From Deltaproteobacteria bacterium (GTDB lineage: Bacteria; Myxococcota_A; Polyangia; Polyangiales; Houyiibacteriaceae), in the NCBI GenBank assembly GCA_017644045.1, contig JAEPMI010000003.1:186001-250000 (forward strand): a DNA stretch of 64,000 bases, in the 5' to 3' direction. The first letter of the stretch is position 1, and every line of letters begins with the position of its first letter. Shown piece after piece: positions 35,477 to 46,584 of the stretch. The position numbers and the translations under genes were made by a program. Under the pieces are notes generated by a model. That model did not search any database and had not been told where the DNA came from. It saw only the letters and a list, made by a program, of their open reading frames with translations.

Positions 35477-35679
35477 GCCTCGCGGCCCGGCAGGCCTTCC
35501 TGGCCCGATTCCTGACCGACCCCGCGACGGAGAAGCGGGTGCGCTCGCAGCCCGAGCTCGTGGCGGCCGAGCTGCAGCTCGCGCCCGAGTTCGTCCGCCG
35601 TGTCGCCGCCATCGCGCCCGAGCGCGTCCGCTCCTTCCGACGAAGCCGCGTGGTCAAGGCCGAGCGGCGTGGGGACTGA
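35473..35679 (+). CDS. small partner of the DUF692 enzyme
   Basis: 68 aa. Begins MSLAARQAFLARFLTDPATE, a helical leader-like N-terminus with a LARFLTDP motif, followed by a basic tail ending VVKAERRGD. It has no Cys, Trp, Tyr or Asn, which argues against it being the cysteine-modified substrate, though other residues could be targets. Translationally coupled to the DUF692 gene. It may be a binding partner equivalent to the recognition protein of MNIO systems. Family not recognised with certainty. Confidence 0.7.
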   Translation: MSLAARQAFLARFLTDPATEKRVRSQPELVAAELQLAPEFVRRVAAIAPERVRSFRRSRVVKAERRGD

Positions 35680-35723
35680 GCGTTCACGTGCCCGCCGTGC
35701 GTCCGATGGGGTAGGCTGCGCCC

Positions 35724-36641
35724 GTGCCGCTGCTGCGCATCGCCTCGCTCGCGCTCGCCCTCGTCGTGAGCCTCGGTGCCACCGAGACCGCACGGGCCTG
35801 GTGTCAGAGCTGCACGGTCAACGGACCGCCGCCCTCGACGTGTGCCCAGAGCTGCTTCTGTCCCGTCGACACCAACCCGGACGCGCACTTCCTCTTCTGG
35901 GATCGCGCCTGCATGGAGCTCTCGGTGATGGACAATCCGGGGCCGGGCTTCACCACCGCCGAGCTCGACGCGGCGGTCGACGACGCGTTCGGCCAGTGGA
36001 CCGAGATCGACTGTGGCGGGGGACGACGCCCCGGTTTCGAGATCCGGCGTACCGACGAGCGTGGGGTCTGCGACGTCGCCCAGTACGTGTCGGGTGAAGG
36101 GAACGCGAACACCATCGCGGTGGTCGACAGCGGCTGGGAGACGCGCGCGGGCCACGACCGCGCGGCGTTCGCGCTGACCACGACGTTCTTCCTGCTCGAC
36201 ACCGGTGAGATCGTCGACGCGGACATGGAGCTCAACGAGGACAACTGGGACTTCGCCGTGTGCCCCGAAGCGGAAGGCTGCATGGACGGCTCCGTCGACC
36301 TCGGGAACACCCTGACCCACGAGGCGGGGCACTTCTTCGGGCTCGCGCACACTCCCGACGACGAGGAGTCCACGATGTGGGCGTGCGCCGACGCCGGCGA
36401 GACCTTCAAGCGCAGCCTCCAGGCGGACGACATCGAGGGCATGTGCACGGTCTACGGACCGGGCGCGCTGCCGACCGATTGTCGCTTCACGCCCCGCGGC
36501 GGCTTCGACCCCTTCTGTGCCGACGACCGCGAGGGCTGCGGCTGTCGGGTCGCTGGCGGCGGCGACACCCCTTGGGCGCTCCTCCTCTTCTTCGGCGTCG
36601 CGCTCGGTTGGCGCGTCAGCCGAAGAGGCGTTCGAGGGTGA
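35724..36641 (+). CDS. secreted matrixin-like metalloprotease with MYXO-CTERM-like tail
   Basis: 305 aa, GTG start. Signal peptide of about 24 residues. The zinc motif HEAGHFFGLAH at about 199-209 is the matrixin/astacin-like HExxHxxGxxH, followed by a downstream Met (STMWACADA) that can act as the Met-turn. Ten Cys suggest disulfides outside the cell. The C-terminus has GCGCRV, a hydrophobic helix and RRGVRG, as in MYXO-CTERM tails, so it is probably anchored by a myxosortase-like system. The 3' end overlaps the convergent HupE gene by 26 bases. Confidence 0.8.
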   Translation: MPLLRIASLALALVVSLGATETARAWCQSCTVNGPPPSTCAQSCFCPVDTNPDAHFLFWDRACMELSVMDNPGPGFTTAELDAAVDDAFGQWTEIDCGGGRRPGFEIRRTDERGVCDVAQYVSGEGNANTIAVVDSGWETRAGHDRAAFALTTTFFLLDTGEIVDADMELNEDNWDFAVCPEAEGCMDGSVDLGNTLTHEAGHFFGLAHTPDDEESTMWACADAGETFKRSLQADDIEGMCTVYGPGALPTDCRFTPRGGFDPFCADDREGCGCRVAGGGDTPWALLLFFGVALGWRVSRRGVRG

Positions 36642-37578
36642 CGAAGACGCCCACGCATCCGAGCGCGTAGCCGGCCCATCGCCGCCACCGGGCCGGGTCG
36701 CCCACCCGTTCGCCGACGAGCTTCGCGAGCGCGAGCGCAACGAGCGCGACACCGATCTGGCCGAGCTCCACGCCGCCGTTGAACGCCAGGAGCGCGAGGG
36801 TGGCGTCGGCGGGCGGCAACCCGATCTCCTCGAGCACCCCGGCGAAGCCGAGGCCGTGGAAGAGCCCGAAGAAGAGCGCGACGCCCTCGGGGGCTCGGCG
36901 GGTCCAGGTGCGTCCGAAGCGATCGTCGCCGGCGAGCTCGGTCGCGAGCAGCACCAGGCTCGCCGCGATCATCGCTTCGGTCAGCGAAGGCGAGAGGACG
37001 AACCATCCCATCGCCGCCAGCGCGAGCGTGACCGAGTGGCCCACGGTGAACGCGCTCAGCGTCGAGACGATGCGCCGCCAGCCGCGTCGGTCCGCGGTCA
37101 GCAAGAGCAGGAGCGCGAGCACGAAGGCGACGTGGTCCCAACCGATGAGGATGTGCACCGCGCCGAACGTCAGGTAGCGGAGCCCCACGCCGCCCGCGGC
37201 CGCCTCGAGTCGATGCTCGGGGGCTCGGTCGCTCAGCAGGAACGAACGCTCGGGTCCGACGCGCGGCACCACCACGACCTGCACGCGCATGTGGTCGGGG
37301 AGCCCATCGAGCGCGAAGCTCGGGCCGGGACCGGGTGGACAGCTCAAGACGCCGTGCAGCTCGACCCGCGGTCCATCGGCCGAGCGTTCCATGGCCTCGA
37401 CGGTGCAGCCTTCGACCTCGAGATCGATGGGCGCACGATCGGCACCGTCGACCCGGAGCGTCGAGCGCCAGCGCTCGCCCTCGCCCTGCTCGAGGCGCCA
37501 CGCACCGAAGCCCACCGCATGCGCGCTCGCCACCGCGGGCAGCAGGCCGAGCAGCACCGCGGCGACCGCCACCTTCAC
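36616..37578 (-). CDS. HupE/UreJ-like membrane protein
   Basis: 320 aa, GTG start overlapping the parvulin stop (GTGA). Signal sequence of about 19 residues, then a periplasmic beta domain of about 130 residues, then six or so transmembrane helices with the His/Asp motifs of HupE/UreJ proteins (GAVHILIGWDHVAFV, TVGHSVTLALA, LFFGLFHGLGFA, AFNGGVELGQ). HupE/UreJ proteins are associated with nickel or other metal uptake, and many lack a proven substrate. It is the last gene of a twelve-gene lipid-linked run; its relation to lipid enzymes is not obvious. Confidence 0.75.
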   Translation of the reverse strand: MKVAVAAVLLGLLPAVASAHAVGFGAWRLEQGEGERWRSTLRVDGADRAPIDLEVEGCTVEAMERSADGPRVELHGVLSCPPGPGPSFALDGLPDHMRVQVVVVPRVGPERSFLLSDRAPEHRLEAAAGGVGLRYLTFGAVHILIGWDHVAFVLALLLLLTADRRGWRRIVSTLSAFTVGHSVTLALAAMGWFVLSPSLTEAMIAASLVLLATELAGDDRFGRTWTRRAPEGVALFFGLFHGLGFAGVLEEIGLPPADATLALLAFNGGVELGQIGVALVALALAKLVGERVGDPARWRRWAGYALGCVGVFVTLERLFG

Positions 37579-38414
37579 GGCCGGACCACCTCGGCACGAT
37601 CGATCAGCCGCTGAATGGCGGCCTCGAGCCGCTCCGCGCGGGCGTCTCGACGCCAGTCGCCCTCGACGTCGGCGCGCACCTCGTCGAGCGTCGGCGTTCG
37701 GCCCGGCTGGCGGTCCTCCAGCATGACCAGGTGCACGCCGAGCGGGCTCTCGACGGGCTCGCTCCACGAGCCGGTCTCGAGTGCAGCGACCGCCTCGGCA
37801 AACGCCTCGCCGTAGCGTCCGGCGATCACGCTGCGCGGGACCGCCGATTGGCTGCGGCCGAGCGGAAAGGGGTCACCGAGGGTGGCTGGGTCGGTGCCCT
37901 CGGCGAGCGTCGCCCGCGCGGCGTTCGCGTCCGCGACGGCGTCCGCGCGGCGCTGGGTGGAGAAGAAGACCTGCGAGAAGCTCAGGCGCTCGGAGCGGAC
38001 GAAGCGTTCGGGGTGGGCCTCGAGGTGAGCCCGGAGCTCCTCGTCGCTCGGGTCCTCGGGCTCCGCGGCCGCGCCGAGCATCAGCTCCATCTTCTGCACC
38101 AGCCGGCGACGGACGATCGGGTCGTCCTCCTCGAGGCCGAGTCGGAGCGCCTCCCGCAGCAGCACCTCCTCGCGAACGTGCTCGGCGATGAGGCCCTCGA
38201 TCGCCACGTCGTCGTTGGGTGGCTGACCCGTGCGCTGCACGTGCTGGCGCTCGAGACCGGCGATGAAGGCTTCGTCGATCACGATGGGCGGATCGACGGG
38301 TGCGCTCGCGGTCCAACGATGGACGCCGTAGAGCGCCGCACCGACCAGCAGGAAGTGCAGCAGCGGTTCCCGCCAGAGCGGTCGCTTTCGCGCGGGCTCC
38401 GGCCCCTCGCTCAA
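37575..38414 (-). CDS. peptidyl-prolyl isomerase, parvulin/SurA-like
   Basis: 279 aa, TTG start three bases after the TetR stop, with GGAG eight bases upstream. The N-terminal hydrophobic anchor spans about residues 16-35. The rest is periplasmic: an N-terminal helical segment and a rotamase domain with SFSQVFFSTQRR, PFPLGRSQS and PVESPLGVHLVMLEDRQPG, typical of PpiC-type parvulins. Such proteins help fold outer-membrane proteins. PpiC next to HupE-like genes recurs in other bacteria as I recall. It may assist membrane delivery of the operon's product. Confidence 0.8.
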   Translation of the reverse strand: MSEGPEPARKRPLWREPLLHFLLVGAALYGVHRWTASAPVDPPIVIDEAFIAGLERQHVQRTGQPPNDDVAIEGLIAEHVREEVLLREALRLGLEEDDPIVRRRLVQKMELMLGAAAEPEDPSDEELRAHLEAHPERFVRSERLSFSQVFFSTQRRADAVADANAARATLAEGTDPATLGDPFPLGRSQSAVPRSVIAGRYGEAFAEAVAALETGSWSEPVESPLGVHLVMLEDRQPGRTPTLDEVRADVEGDWRRDARAERLEAAIQRLIDRAEVVRP

Positions 38415-38417
38415 GGC

Positions 38418-39053
38418 TCAGCTCCGGAGGATGCCGCGGAGGTTGAAGTCGAGCACCGCCAGGGCGACCCGGTCGATGTCTTCCTTCGGGACCTCGCGGT
38501 CGTACATGACCACCTGCTCCATGAACTGCTTGATGGTGCCCATGATGCAGAAGGCGCCGACCTCACTGTCGAGGTCGCGGAGGATGCCCATCTTCTTGCC
38601 CTCTTCGAGGGCCTCGCGGATGTACGTGATGAGCTCGGCGTAGAAGGCCTTGAGCTTGGCGTCGATCTCTTCGTCGAGGCCCACCGCTTCGCGCACCAGG
38701 AAGGTGGTGAGCAGTCGATTGGACACGACCGTGCTCAGCAGCCGCCGCACGGTGCCCATGAGCTGAGCCTCCATCGGCGGGGCATCTTCGCCCTGGTCCA
38801 CGCCCACGATGGAGGCGCGCATCTCGTCGAGCGAGAGGTCCAGCAGCTCCGCGAAGATCGCGGCCTTCGAGTCGAAGTAGAGGTAGAAGGTGCCGCGCGC
38901 GATGCCGGCGGCTTCGATGATGTCGCTGATGTGCGTCTGGTGGTAGCCGTTGTCGACGAACACCGGCCGCGCCGCTTCCAGGATCGCCTGGCGGCGGTTC
39001 TTGCGTTGGCTGCGGGCACGCTTGCTGCGCCCGTCGATGGCCGGTTCCTTCAT
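38418..39053 (-). CDS. TetR/AcrR family transcriptional regulator
   Basis: 211 aa, ATG overlapping the PlsC stop. N-terminal HTH: ILEAARPVFVDNGYHQTHISDIIEAAGIARGTFYLYFDSKAAIFAELL, then an all-helical ligand domain. It lies tenth in the lipid operon, so it probably autoregulates and controls the genes in response to an acyl or lipid ligand. The best candidate operator is the palindrome at 49104-49117 upstream of the first gene. Homologues that control fatty acid genes (FadR/FasR-type) have similar organisation. Confidence 0.85.
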   Translation of the reverse strand: MKEPAIDGRSKRARSQRKNRRQAILEAARPVFVDNGYHQTHISDIIEAAGIARGTFYLYFDSKAAIFAELLDLSLDEMRASIVGVDQGEDAPPMEAQLMGTVRRLLSTVVSNRLLTTFLVREAVGLDEEIDAKLKAFYAELITYIREALEEGKKMGILRDLDSEVGAFCIMGTIKQFMEQVVMYDREVPKEDIDRVALAVLDFNLRGILRS

Positions 39054-39883
39054 CGGTCGCCCTCGTCGAAGTACCGGTCGACGCGGTCGCTGATGGTCGT
39101 CCGGACGTCCTCGGCGGCGGCCTCGACCTCTTCGTCGGTCATCCCGGTGAAGTCGACGGGCGCGTCGCACCAGACGGTGACCTGCTGGAAGGGCCGGATG
39201 TGATTGCTGCCCTTCCGCATGATGTCGTAGAGGCCGGTGACGGTCGTCGGGACGACCTGCAGGCCGAGGTCGCGCGCGATGAAGAAGAGGCCGCGGCGGA
39301 AGGGACCGACCCGGCCGGTGACCGTGCGGGTGCCCTCGGGGAAGGCGAGAATGGAGTCGCCGCGGTCGATGACCTCGCGCATGCGCTCCTTGAGGATCTC
39401 GGTGCGGCCTTCGCGATCGACGGGCACTCCGATCGTGCCGCGCGACTTCATGTACGGACCGTAGACCGGGATGTCGAAGTGGCTCTCGAGCTCGATGCCC
39501 TGAATCTCATGGGGCACCGCCGGGTACATCCCGGCGAAGTCCAGGTGGCTCGAGTGGTTCTGGATGAAGATGTACGGCTGATCCGGGAGGACCCCCGGAT
39601 CGACGAAGGCGCGCCATCGGTTGCCGGTGGCCGCGATCATTCCGCGGCAGAAGACGTCGTTCACCGGCTGCAGGTGGATGTTCAGCTTGTGCAGCGCCAT
39701 CAGGGCGGTGCTGGTCGGGAGCAACCAGCTCGCGCCGCCGGCCCAGGCCGCCACCGAGAGCGCCTTCTCCTTCAGCGAGGGCTTCCAGCGCGAGAGGTCA
39801 CCGGCCCGTCCGCCCGTCGGCTCGGCCTCGGTCTCGCCGGCTTGCGTCTGCGACTGCTGCTCTTGGGTCTTGGCGTCCATCAT
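39050..39883 (-). CDS. 1-acyl-sn-glycerol-3-phosphate acyltransferase
   Basis: 277 aa. A PlsC-type acyltransferase: HX4D motif in NHSSHLDFAG near 108-117, FPEGTR near 180, and a VPVDREGR block between. It transfers an acyl chain to lysophosphatidic acid or a related alcohol at the inner membrane. A hydrophobic N-terminal segment anchors it. It overlaps the lipid kinase upstream (ATGA) and the TetR gene downstream. The operon context suggests the acceptor is a modified glycerolipid rather than the usual lysophosphatidate. Confidence 0.85.
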   Translation of the reverse strand: MMDAKTQEQQSQTQAGETEAEPTGGRAGDLSRWKPSLKEKALSVAAWAGGASWLLPTSTALMALHKLNIHLQPVNDVFCRGMIAATGNRWRAFVDPGVLPDQPYIFIQNHSSHLDFAGMYPAVPHEIQGIELESHFDIPVYGPYMKSRGTIGVPVDREGRTEILKERMREVIDRGDSILAFPEGTRTVTGRVGPFRRGLFFIARDLGLQVVPTTVTGLYDIMRKGSNHIRPFQQVTVWCDAPVDFTGMTDEEVEAAAEDVRTTISDRVDRYFDEGDR

Positions 39884-40794
39884 CGTCTCTCTCCGGTCAC
39901 GACCGAGAGCGCGCCGGGGCGCACCTCGAGTGACTCGAGGGCCAGGTGCATGATCTCTCCGTCGACCATCACCGGTTGCTTGCGGGGCTCGAGGAACTCG
40001 ACCTTCTTGGCGCGACCCTGTTCTACCCGCGGGTGCTCCACGTGACGGCCGGCGAAGATCTTCGGGAAGGTCTTCACCAGGCTCGCCCGCCCGATGTCGC
40101 CGGCGCGGATCACGTCGAGGTAGCCGTCGGTCGGGTCCGCGTCGGGGGCCATCTTCATGGCGCCGCCGGTGTACTTGCTGTTCGAGAAGACCAGGAAGAC
40201 CGCAGGGCGCGCGTCGCCGTAGTCGGCGTCGTCGATCTTGATCGGGTCCACCGGCTTCTCGAGCCCGGCCACGCTGACGAGCACTGCCGCGACGTAGCCG
40301 GCGGGCCCGAGTCGCTTGAAGCGGCGGTTGGTCAGGTCACCGGCCCGGGCGGTGAAGCCGAGGCCGATCAGGTTCATGTAGTGGAAGGAGCCCTCGGCGT
40401 GGACGACCTTGACCACGTCGACCGGCTGCGCCTTCCAACCCTGGAGCGCGCTCAGCGCGGCGTCGGGGTCGAGGATCGCGAAGTCGCGCAGGAAGGAGTT
40501 GCCCGTGCCGAGCGGCAGGAGGCCGAGCTCGACGCCCTGACCTTCCGCTTCGGGGAGGAGCCCGTTGATGACCTCGAAAGAGGTGCCGTCGCCGCCGACG
40601 GAGACGAACTTGCGGTGTCCCTTGGCGAAGGCCGCGCGCGCCAGCTCGGTGGCATGACCCGCGCGTTCGGTGTGGGCGACCTCGAGCTCGAAGCCGGCCG
40701 AGCGCAGCGCGTCGAGGGCGGGCTCACAACGGCCCGCACAGCGGCCGCCACCGGCGGCGCCGTTCACGATCACGTAGCGCCCGGCGTCGTTCAC
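39880..40794 (-). CDS. diacylglycerol kinase family lipid kinase
   Basis: 304 aa, GTG start overlapping the ligase stop. The catalytic GGDGT is at about 67-71 with SxGGDGT context; LPLGTGNSFLRD follows near 93-104. The family phosphorylates diacylglycerol, sphingosine or a related long-chain alcohol with ATP. It has no large N-terminal extension. It sits between the acyl ligase and the acyltransferase genes, which fits a pathway with an alcohol or diglyceride intermediate that must be phosphorylated. Confidence 0.85.
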   Translation of the reverse strand: MNDAGRYVIVNGAAGGGRCAGRCEPALDALRSAGFELEVAHTERAGHATELARAAFAKGHRKFVSVGGDGTSFEVINGLLPEAEGQGVELGLLPLGTGNSFLRDFAILDPDAALSALQGWKAQPVDVVKVVHAEGSFHYMNLIGLGFTARAGDLTNRRFKRLGPAGYVAAVLVSVAGLEKPVDPIKIDDADYGDARPAVFLVFSNSKYTGGAMKMAPDADPTDGYLDVIRAGDIGRASLVKTFPKIFAGRHVEHPRVEQGRAKKVEFLEPRKQPVMVDGEIMHLALESLEVRPGALSVVTGERR

Positions 40795-42527
40795 GCCTGA
40801 ACCTCCACGAGGGCGTCGAGCTTCGCTTGCTCCCGGAGGGCTTCCGCGAGCTGGGCGCGCTTGACCTTCATCGACGCGGTGCGGGGGAACTCCTCGCTCC
40901 ACTCGAGCACGCCGCCGATGCGCTTGAAGTCGGGCAGCGATCGGTTGCGCTTGCGGAGGTCGTCGAGCAGGTCGCCGAGCGGCGACTCGCCCTTGGGTCG
41001 AACGATGGCGACCAGCTGCTCTTTGGTGAGATCGCTGCCGGCGCGCTCGCTGCCGGGCCACACGTAGCCCGTGGCGAAGACCACCATCTCCTCGCAGTCG
41101 AGGCCCTCGAAGGCGCTCTCGATGTCCTCCGGGTAGATGTTCTTGCCACCCGCGGTGACGATCATGTTCTTGCTGCGCCCGACGAGGTGCAGGTGCCCGC
41201 TCGGATCGAGGTAGCCCTGGTCGCCGGTCTTCAGCCAGCCATCGTGTAGCGCCTCGGCGGTCTGCTCGGGATCGTCGAGGTAGCCCGCGAAGACGGTGCG
41301 TCCGCGGACCCAGACTTCGCCGACACCGCTCGCGTCCGCGCCGCGGACCTCGAGCTCGACGCCGTCGAGGGGCGAGCCGACCGAATCGGCGCGGAAGGGC
41401 TTGAGGTCGTTGACCGTGAGCACGGTGCCGGCTTCGGTCAGGCCGTAGCCGATGACCACCGGGACGCCGAGCTCGTAGAAGCGCCGGGCGCGCTTCGGGT
41501 CGACGAAGGCGCCGCCGCAGAAGAGCATCTTCAGGTCCGGGCCGAGGCCATCGCGCACGGGCTTCATCAGCTTGTTCGAGAGCCACGCGCGCGGCTTGTC
41601 CAGGGTGAACGCCGCGTTGACCTGGCGGAGCCCCTCGACGAGGGCCTGCTCGACCGTGCTGCGCTCCTCGAGCTTCTCGTCGAGCCGGCGCTCGAAGGCT
41701 TCGAGGAGCAGCGGGACGATCGCCATGTGGGTGATGCCCTTCTCCTGCAGGACCCAGCGGAGCAGCTCCGGGCGGAGCGAGCGTTGGTGCACCACGGTGA
41801 CCCCGGCGGCGAAGGCGCCGACGAAGCCGCTCATGAAGTCGATCGCGTGGTTCGAGGGCAGCACGCTGAAGAAGCGGTCGCCGATCTCCTGCGGGAAGCG
41901 CTCCGAGAGCGTGCGGAACTGCTCAAGGTAGTTGTCGTGGGTCAGCATGCAGCCCTTGGGGCTGCCGCCGGTGCCGGAGCTGTAGACGATGGTCGCCAGG
42001 TCGGAGCGCTCGCGGCGCACGATCGGCAGCGCCGGAGTCGAGCCGTCGGCTTCGCCGATGGTCCAGAGCTCGTGGTTGGCCGGCAGCTCCTCGCGGGGCG
42101 GAGGCTCGGTCACGAAGACCTTGGTCAGCGCGAGCTCACCGCTCTTCACCTTCGCCATCTCGCGCCACTCGCCATACTCGGTGACGAGCACGGTCGCGCC
42201 GCTGTGCGCGATGAGCTTCTGCTGGTCGGGGCCGTCGAGCTTGTAGTCGATCGGCACCAGCACGGCGCCGCGGAAGAAGACCGCCATCGCCGCGATGGGC
42301 CAGGCTGCCTGGTTGCTCATCGCGATGGCGACCCGGCTGCCCGCCTCGATGCCCGCGTCCGCGAGCTTGCGCGCCATCGCGTCCGCTTCCCGCTTGGTCT
42401 GCAGGTAGCTCAGCTCGTGTGCGGTTCGCTTGCGGCTGAATTCGAGCAGCGCGGTCTCCGTCTTGAACTGGAGCATCGCGTCGAGCAGCAGCTCGCCGAT
42501 CGAGCCATATCGCTCGGGCGGGATCAC
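40791..42527 (-). CDS. AMP-dependent acyl ligase (acyl-CoA synthetase family)
   Basis: 578 aa, GTG start overlapping the acyl carrier gene stop. Adenylate-forming motifs: YSSGTGGSPKG near 180, GYGLTEAG, TGDQGYLDPSGHLHLVGR, and a C-terminal lysine region RTASMKVKR. It activates a fatty acid as an acyl-adenylate and loads it on CoA or directly on the carrier protein next to it. The neighbour arrangement favours loading onto the ACP, as fatty acyl-AMP ligases do. Substrate length not predictable from the sequence alone. Confidence 0.85.
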   Translation of the reverse strand: MIPPERYGSIGELLLDAMLQFKTETALLEFSRKRTAHELSYLQTKREADAMARKLADAGIEAGSRVAIAMSNQAAWPIAAMAVFFRGAVLVPIDYKLDGPDQQKLIAHSGATVLVTEYGEWREMAKVKSGELALTKVFVTEPPPREELPANHELWTIGEADGSTPALPIVRRERSDLATIVYSSGTGGSPKGCMLTHDNYLEQFRTLSERFPQEIGDRFFSVLPSNHAIDFMSGFVGAFAAGVTVVHQRSLRPELLRWVLQEKGITHMAIVPLLLEAFERRLDEKLEERSTVEQALVEGLRQVNAAFTLDKPRAWLSNKLMKPVRDGLGPDLKMLFCGGAFVDPKRARRFYELGVPVVIGYGLTEAGTVLTVNDLKPFRADSVGSPLDGVELEVRGADASGVGEVWVRGRTVFAGYLDDPEQTAEALHDGWLKTGDQGYLDPSGHLHLVGRSKNMIVTAGGKNIYPEDIESAFEGLDCEEMVVFATGYVWPGSERAGSDLTKEQLVAIVRPKGESPLGDLLDDLRKRNRSLPDFKRIGGVLEWSEEFPRTASMKVKRAQLAEALREQAKLDALVEVQA

Positions 42528-42763
42528 AGCCGTCGCTCCAGCACGTCCGCGAGGCCGTCGAAGGTGGTGACGCCCTGCAGCTCGTAGTCGGGGACCTCGA
42601 CGTCGAACTCGTCTTCGAGGTCGGTCATCAGCTCCATCGCCTGGAAGCTGTCGATGCCGAGCTTCGCGAAGAAGTCGTCGCTGGGCTGCAGCTCCGCCAG
42701 GTCGCGCTCGAAGCGCTTGGCGGCGAGGGTCATGAGGGTCTTCAGGAGGTCTTCGCGCTTCAT
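42524..42763 (-). CDS. acyl carrier protein
   Basis: 79 aa with the phosphopantetheine attachment motif GIDSFQAME, Ser at about 39, in an otherwise acidic helical protein. It should carry an acyl chain as a thioester between the ligase, hydratase and reductases of this operon. ATG overlaps the enoyl hydratase stop. It is not the housekeeping AcpP (which would lie next to fab genes). Confidence 0.9.
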   Translation of the reverse strand: MKREDLLKTLMTLAAKRFERDLAELQPSDDFFAKLGIDSFQAMELMTDLEDEFDVEVPDYELQGVTTFDGLADVLERRL

Positions 42764-43718
42764 GGCAGGTACGGCCTTACATCCGTGGATTCGACGAACT
42801 TCTGGAGGGCCTTTGCCACCACGGGCGAGCCCATCATCTCGATGAAGAGGTCCTTCTCGCGCCGGAGCCGCTCGACGGGGAGCGGCTTGGCGAAGCGCTT
42901 GGCGCGCCGAGTGGTCTCGGGGTCGAAGCGCGCGGCCTGCTCGGCCATCTTGCGCGCCACCGTCAGCGCCTCACCGCGGGAGACGACCTGGGACACCAGC
43001 CCGATCTCCTGCGCGCGCTTGGCGTTGAGGCTGCGACCGGTCAGCAGCAGGTCGCGGACGACCGCGTTGCCGACGTCGCGCTCGAGGCGCGGGATGCCGC
43101 CGAAGCCGGGGACCAGTCCGAGGCGGAGCTCGGGGAAGGCGAAGCGGGTGCTCTTGTCGGCGACGATCACGTCGGCGGTCAGCGCCAGCTCGAAGCCGCC
43201 GCCGAAGCATACGCCGTTGACCGCGGCGATCACCGTGAGCGGCGCGGTGTCGAGGCCGTCCATCACGGCGTGGATGCGGTCGATGAAGCCGCGCACCTCG
43301 TGGGCGACGGCGACCTGCTTCATCGGGCTGCGGCCAGCACCGTGCTCACCAGCGGCGTGGCGCGCGACCAAGCCCTCGTAGAGCTCGCGCAGATCGGCGC
43401 CGGCCGAGAAACCGCGCTTCACCGAGCTGAAGAGGATCACGGCGCGCGCGCCACCGGCGCCGTGGTGGATGAAGCTCACCAGCGACTCGAGCTCCGCGAG
43501 CGCGGTGGTGCCGATCTCGTTGCAGGGCTCGCGGTGCAGCTCGACCTCGAGGGTGGTCCCGTTCAGGTGCCAACGCATCGCCTCGCCTTCGAAGCGGGCC
43601 ATCTGGCTGACGCCGTTGCGAGTGGGCAGGCGGTCCTTGACCACGGCGGCGATCTTCTTCGCCGCGAGACGCGCTTGCCACGCACCCAACCGGGTGCGCC
43701 AGGGAACGGACTCGGTGC

Positions 43719-43722
<4 letters not shown>
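42760..43722 (-). CDS. enoyl-CoA hydratase/isomerase family protein
   Basis: 320 aa from GTG 43722. A crotonase fold with a roughly 45-residue basic N-terminal extension. The oxyanion loop SAGADLRE is present near 106-113, and both catalytic glutamates are kept: E178 in CFGGGFELAL and E198 in RFAFPELRLG, so it should hydrate or isomerise a 2-enoyl thioester. The reaction in this operon may add a hydroxyl or move a double bond in the acyl chain on the carrier protein. Confidence 0.85.
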
Positions 43723-45427
<1,705 letters not shown>

Positions 45428-45431
<4 letters not shown>

Positions 45432-46570
45432 GGGCGTGCCTCCGAAGGCTTCGCCCCCGTGGTCTGCGGCGCGGGCGGCAGCGGCTTGGCCGGGTACTCG
45501 TAGCCGACGCTCTTCGCGTAGCGGTAGAGGTCCTTGCAGTACCGGGTGAAGGGCACGGGCGCCTCGCCGAGCGCTTCCACCGCCCGGCTGTTGTCGAAGA
45601 CCGTGTCGTAGGTGATGTAGGGCAGGAAGACCTTGAAGAGGCTCCCGATCATCGTCGCCGTGTTCTTCTGCTTCGACGACGCGAGCGCGTTCATGATCGA
45701 TCCGAAGGCGTTCTCGAGCTGCGGGACGAAGCGCGGCGGCTTGTTCAGCGCGGCGGTGATCTCGCCCATCGTGTGCGAGCTGGTGCCGCTCGAGAGGTGG
45801 AAGATCTGGTGCTTCACCTTCTTCATGTGCAGGTCGGCGATCGCCTTGCCGACCCAGTCGGCGTTCACGATGTCGACGCGCCCGTTCGAGTCGAAGGGCA
45901 GCACGGGGATGTCGGCGAGCGTGCAGAACGCGCGGACCATGTCGAACTGGGTGGTCTCGGCGAAGCGCGAGTCTCCCATCACGATCGACGGGCGGAAGAA
46001 GGTCTTCTCCACGTCGGGGAGGAGCGAGCGGACCATGTGCTCGCAGAACTTCTTGGTGCGGCCGTAGGGGTCGTAGTCGCTGACCTCCCAGTCGATCGCC
46101 TCGTCCTCGAGAATGACCTCGCTGTCACGCTGGCCGGCGACGGCGACCGTCGACACGTGGCTGAAGCGGCGAAGGCCGTGGTCTTCGTGCATCGCCTTGG
46201 CGAGCTGGATCACCGAGAGGGTGCCGCGGAGGTTGTGGTTCAGGCACTGCTTCTCGCTCTTGCGGTTGAGCGAGGCCGCGATGTGGAGCACCGAGTTGCA
46301 GCTGGTGACCAGCGCCTCGTAGCGGCCCTCGGCGATGCCGAGGTTCGGTTCGGTGAGATCGCCGGGGACGAAGTCGATCCGGTCGATGAAGCGGTAGAAG
46401 GTCTCCGCGTTCCAGTGGAGCTGCATCGCCTTCCAGAGCTTGGCGATGCCCTCTTCGCGATCGGCCGCTCGGGTGAGCGCCGCCAGCCGCACGTCCGTCG
46501 TGTGCATGAGCCGGTCGACGACGTAGCTGCCCAGGAAACCGGTCGCGCCGGTGATGAAGATCGTTTCCAT
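45428..46570 (-). CDS. NAD(P)-dependent extended SDR reductase
   Basis: 380 aa, ATG 46570. Rossmann motif GATGFLGSYVVDRLM at 8-22 and an active-site YxxxK (DPYGRTKKF), with downstream blocks typical of the thioester-reductase/fatty acyl reductase group (SIVMGDSRFAE). It resembles the reductive domains that release acyl thioesters as aldehydes. It follows the larger fatty acyl reductase after 14 bases, so the two may act on successive steps or different substrates. Confidence 0.8.
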
Positions 46571-46584
46571 GTCGGTCTCTGCTT

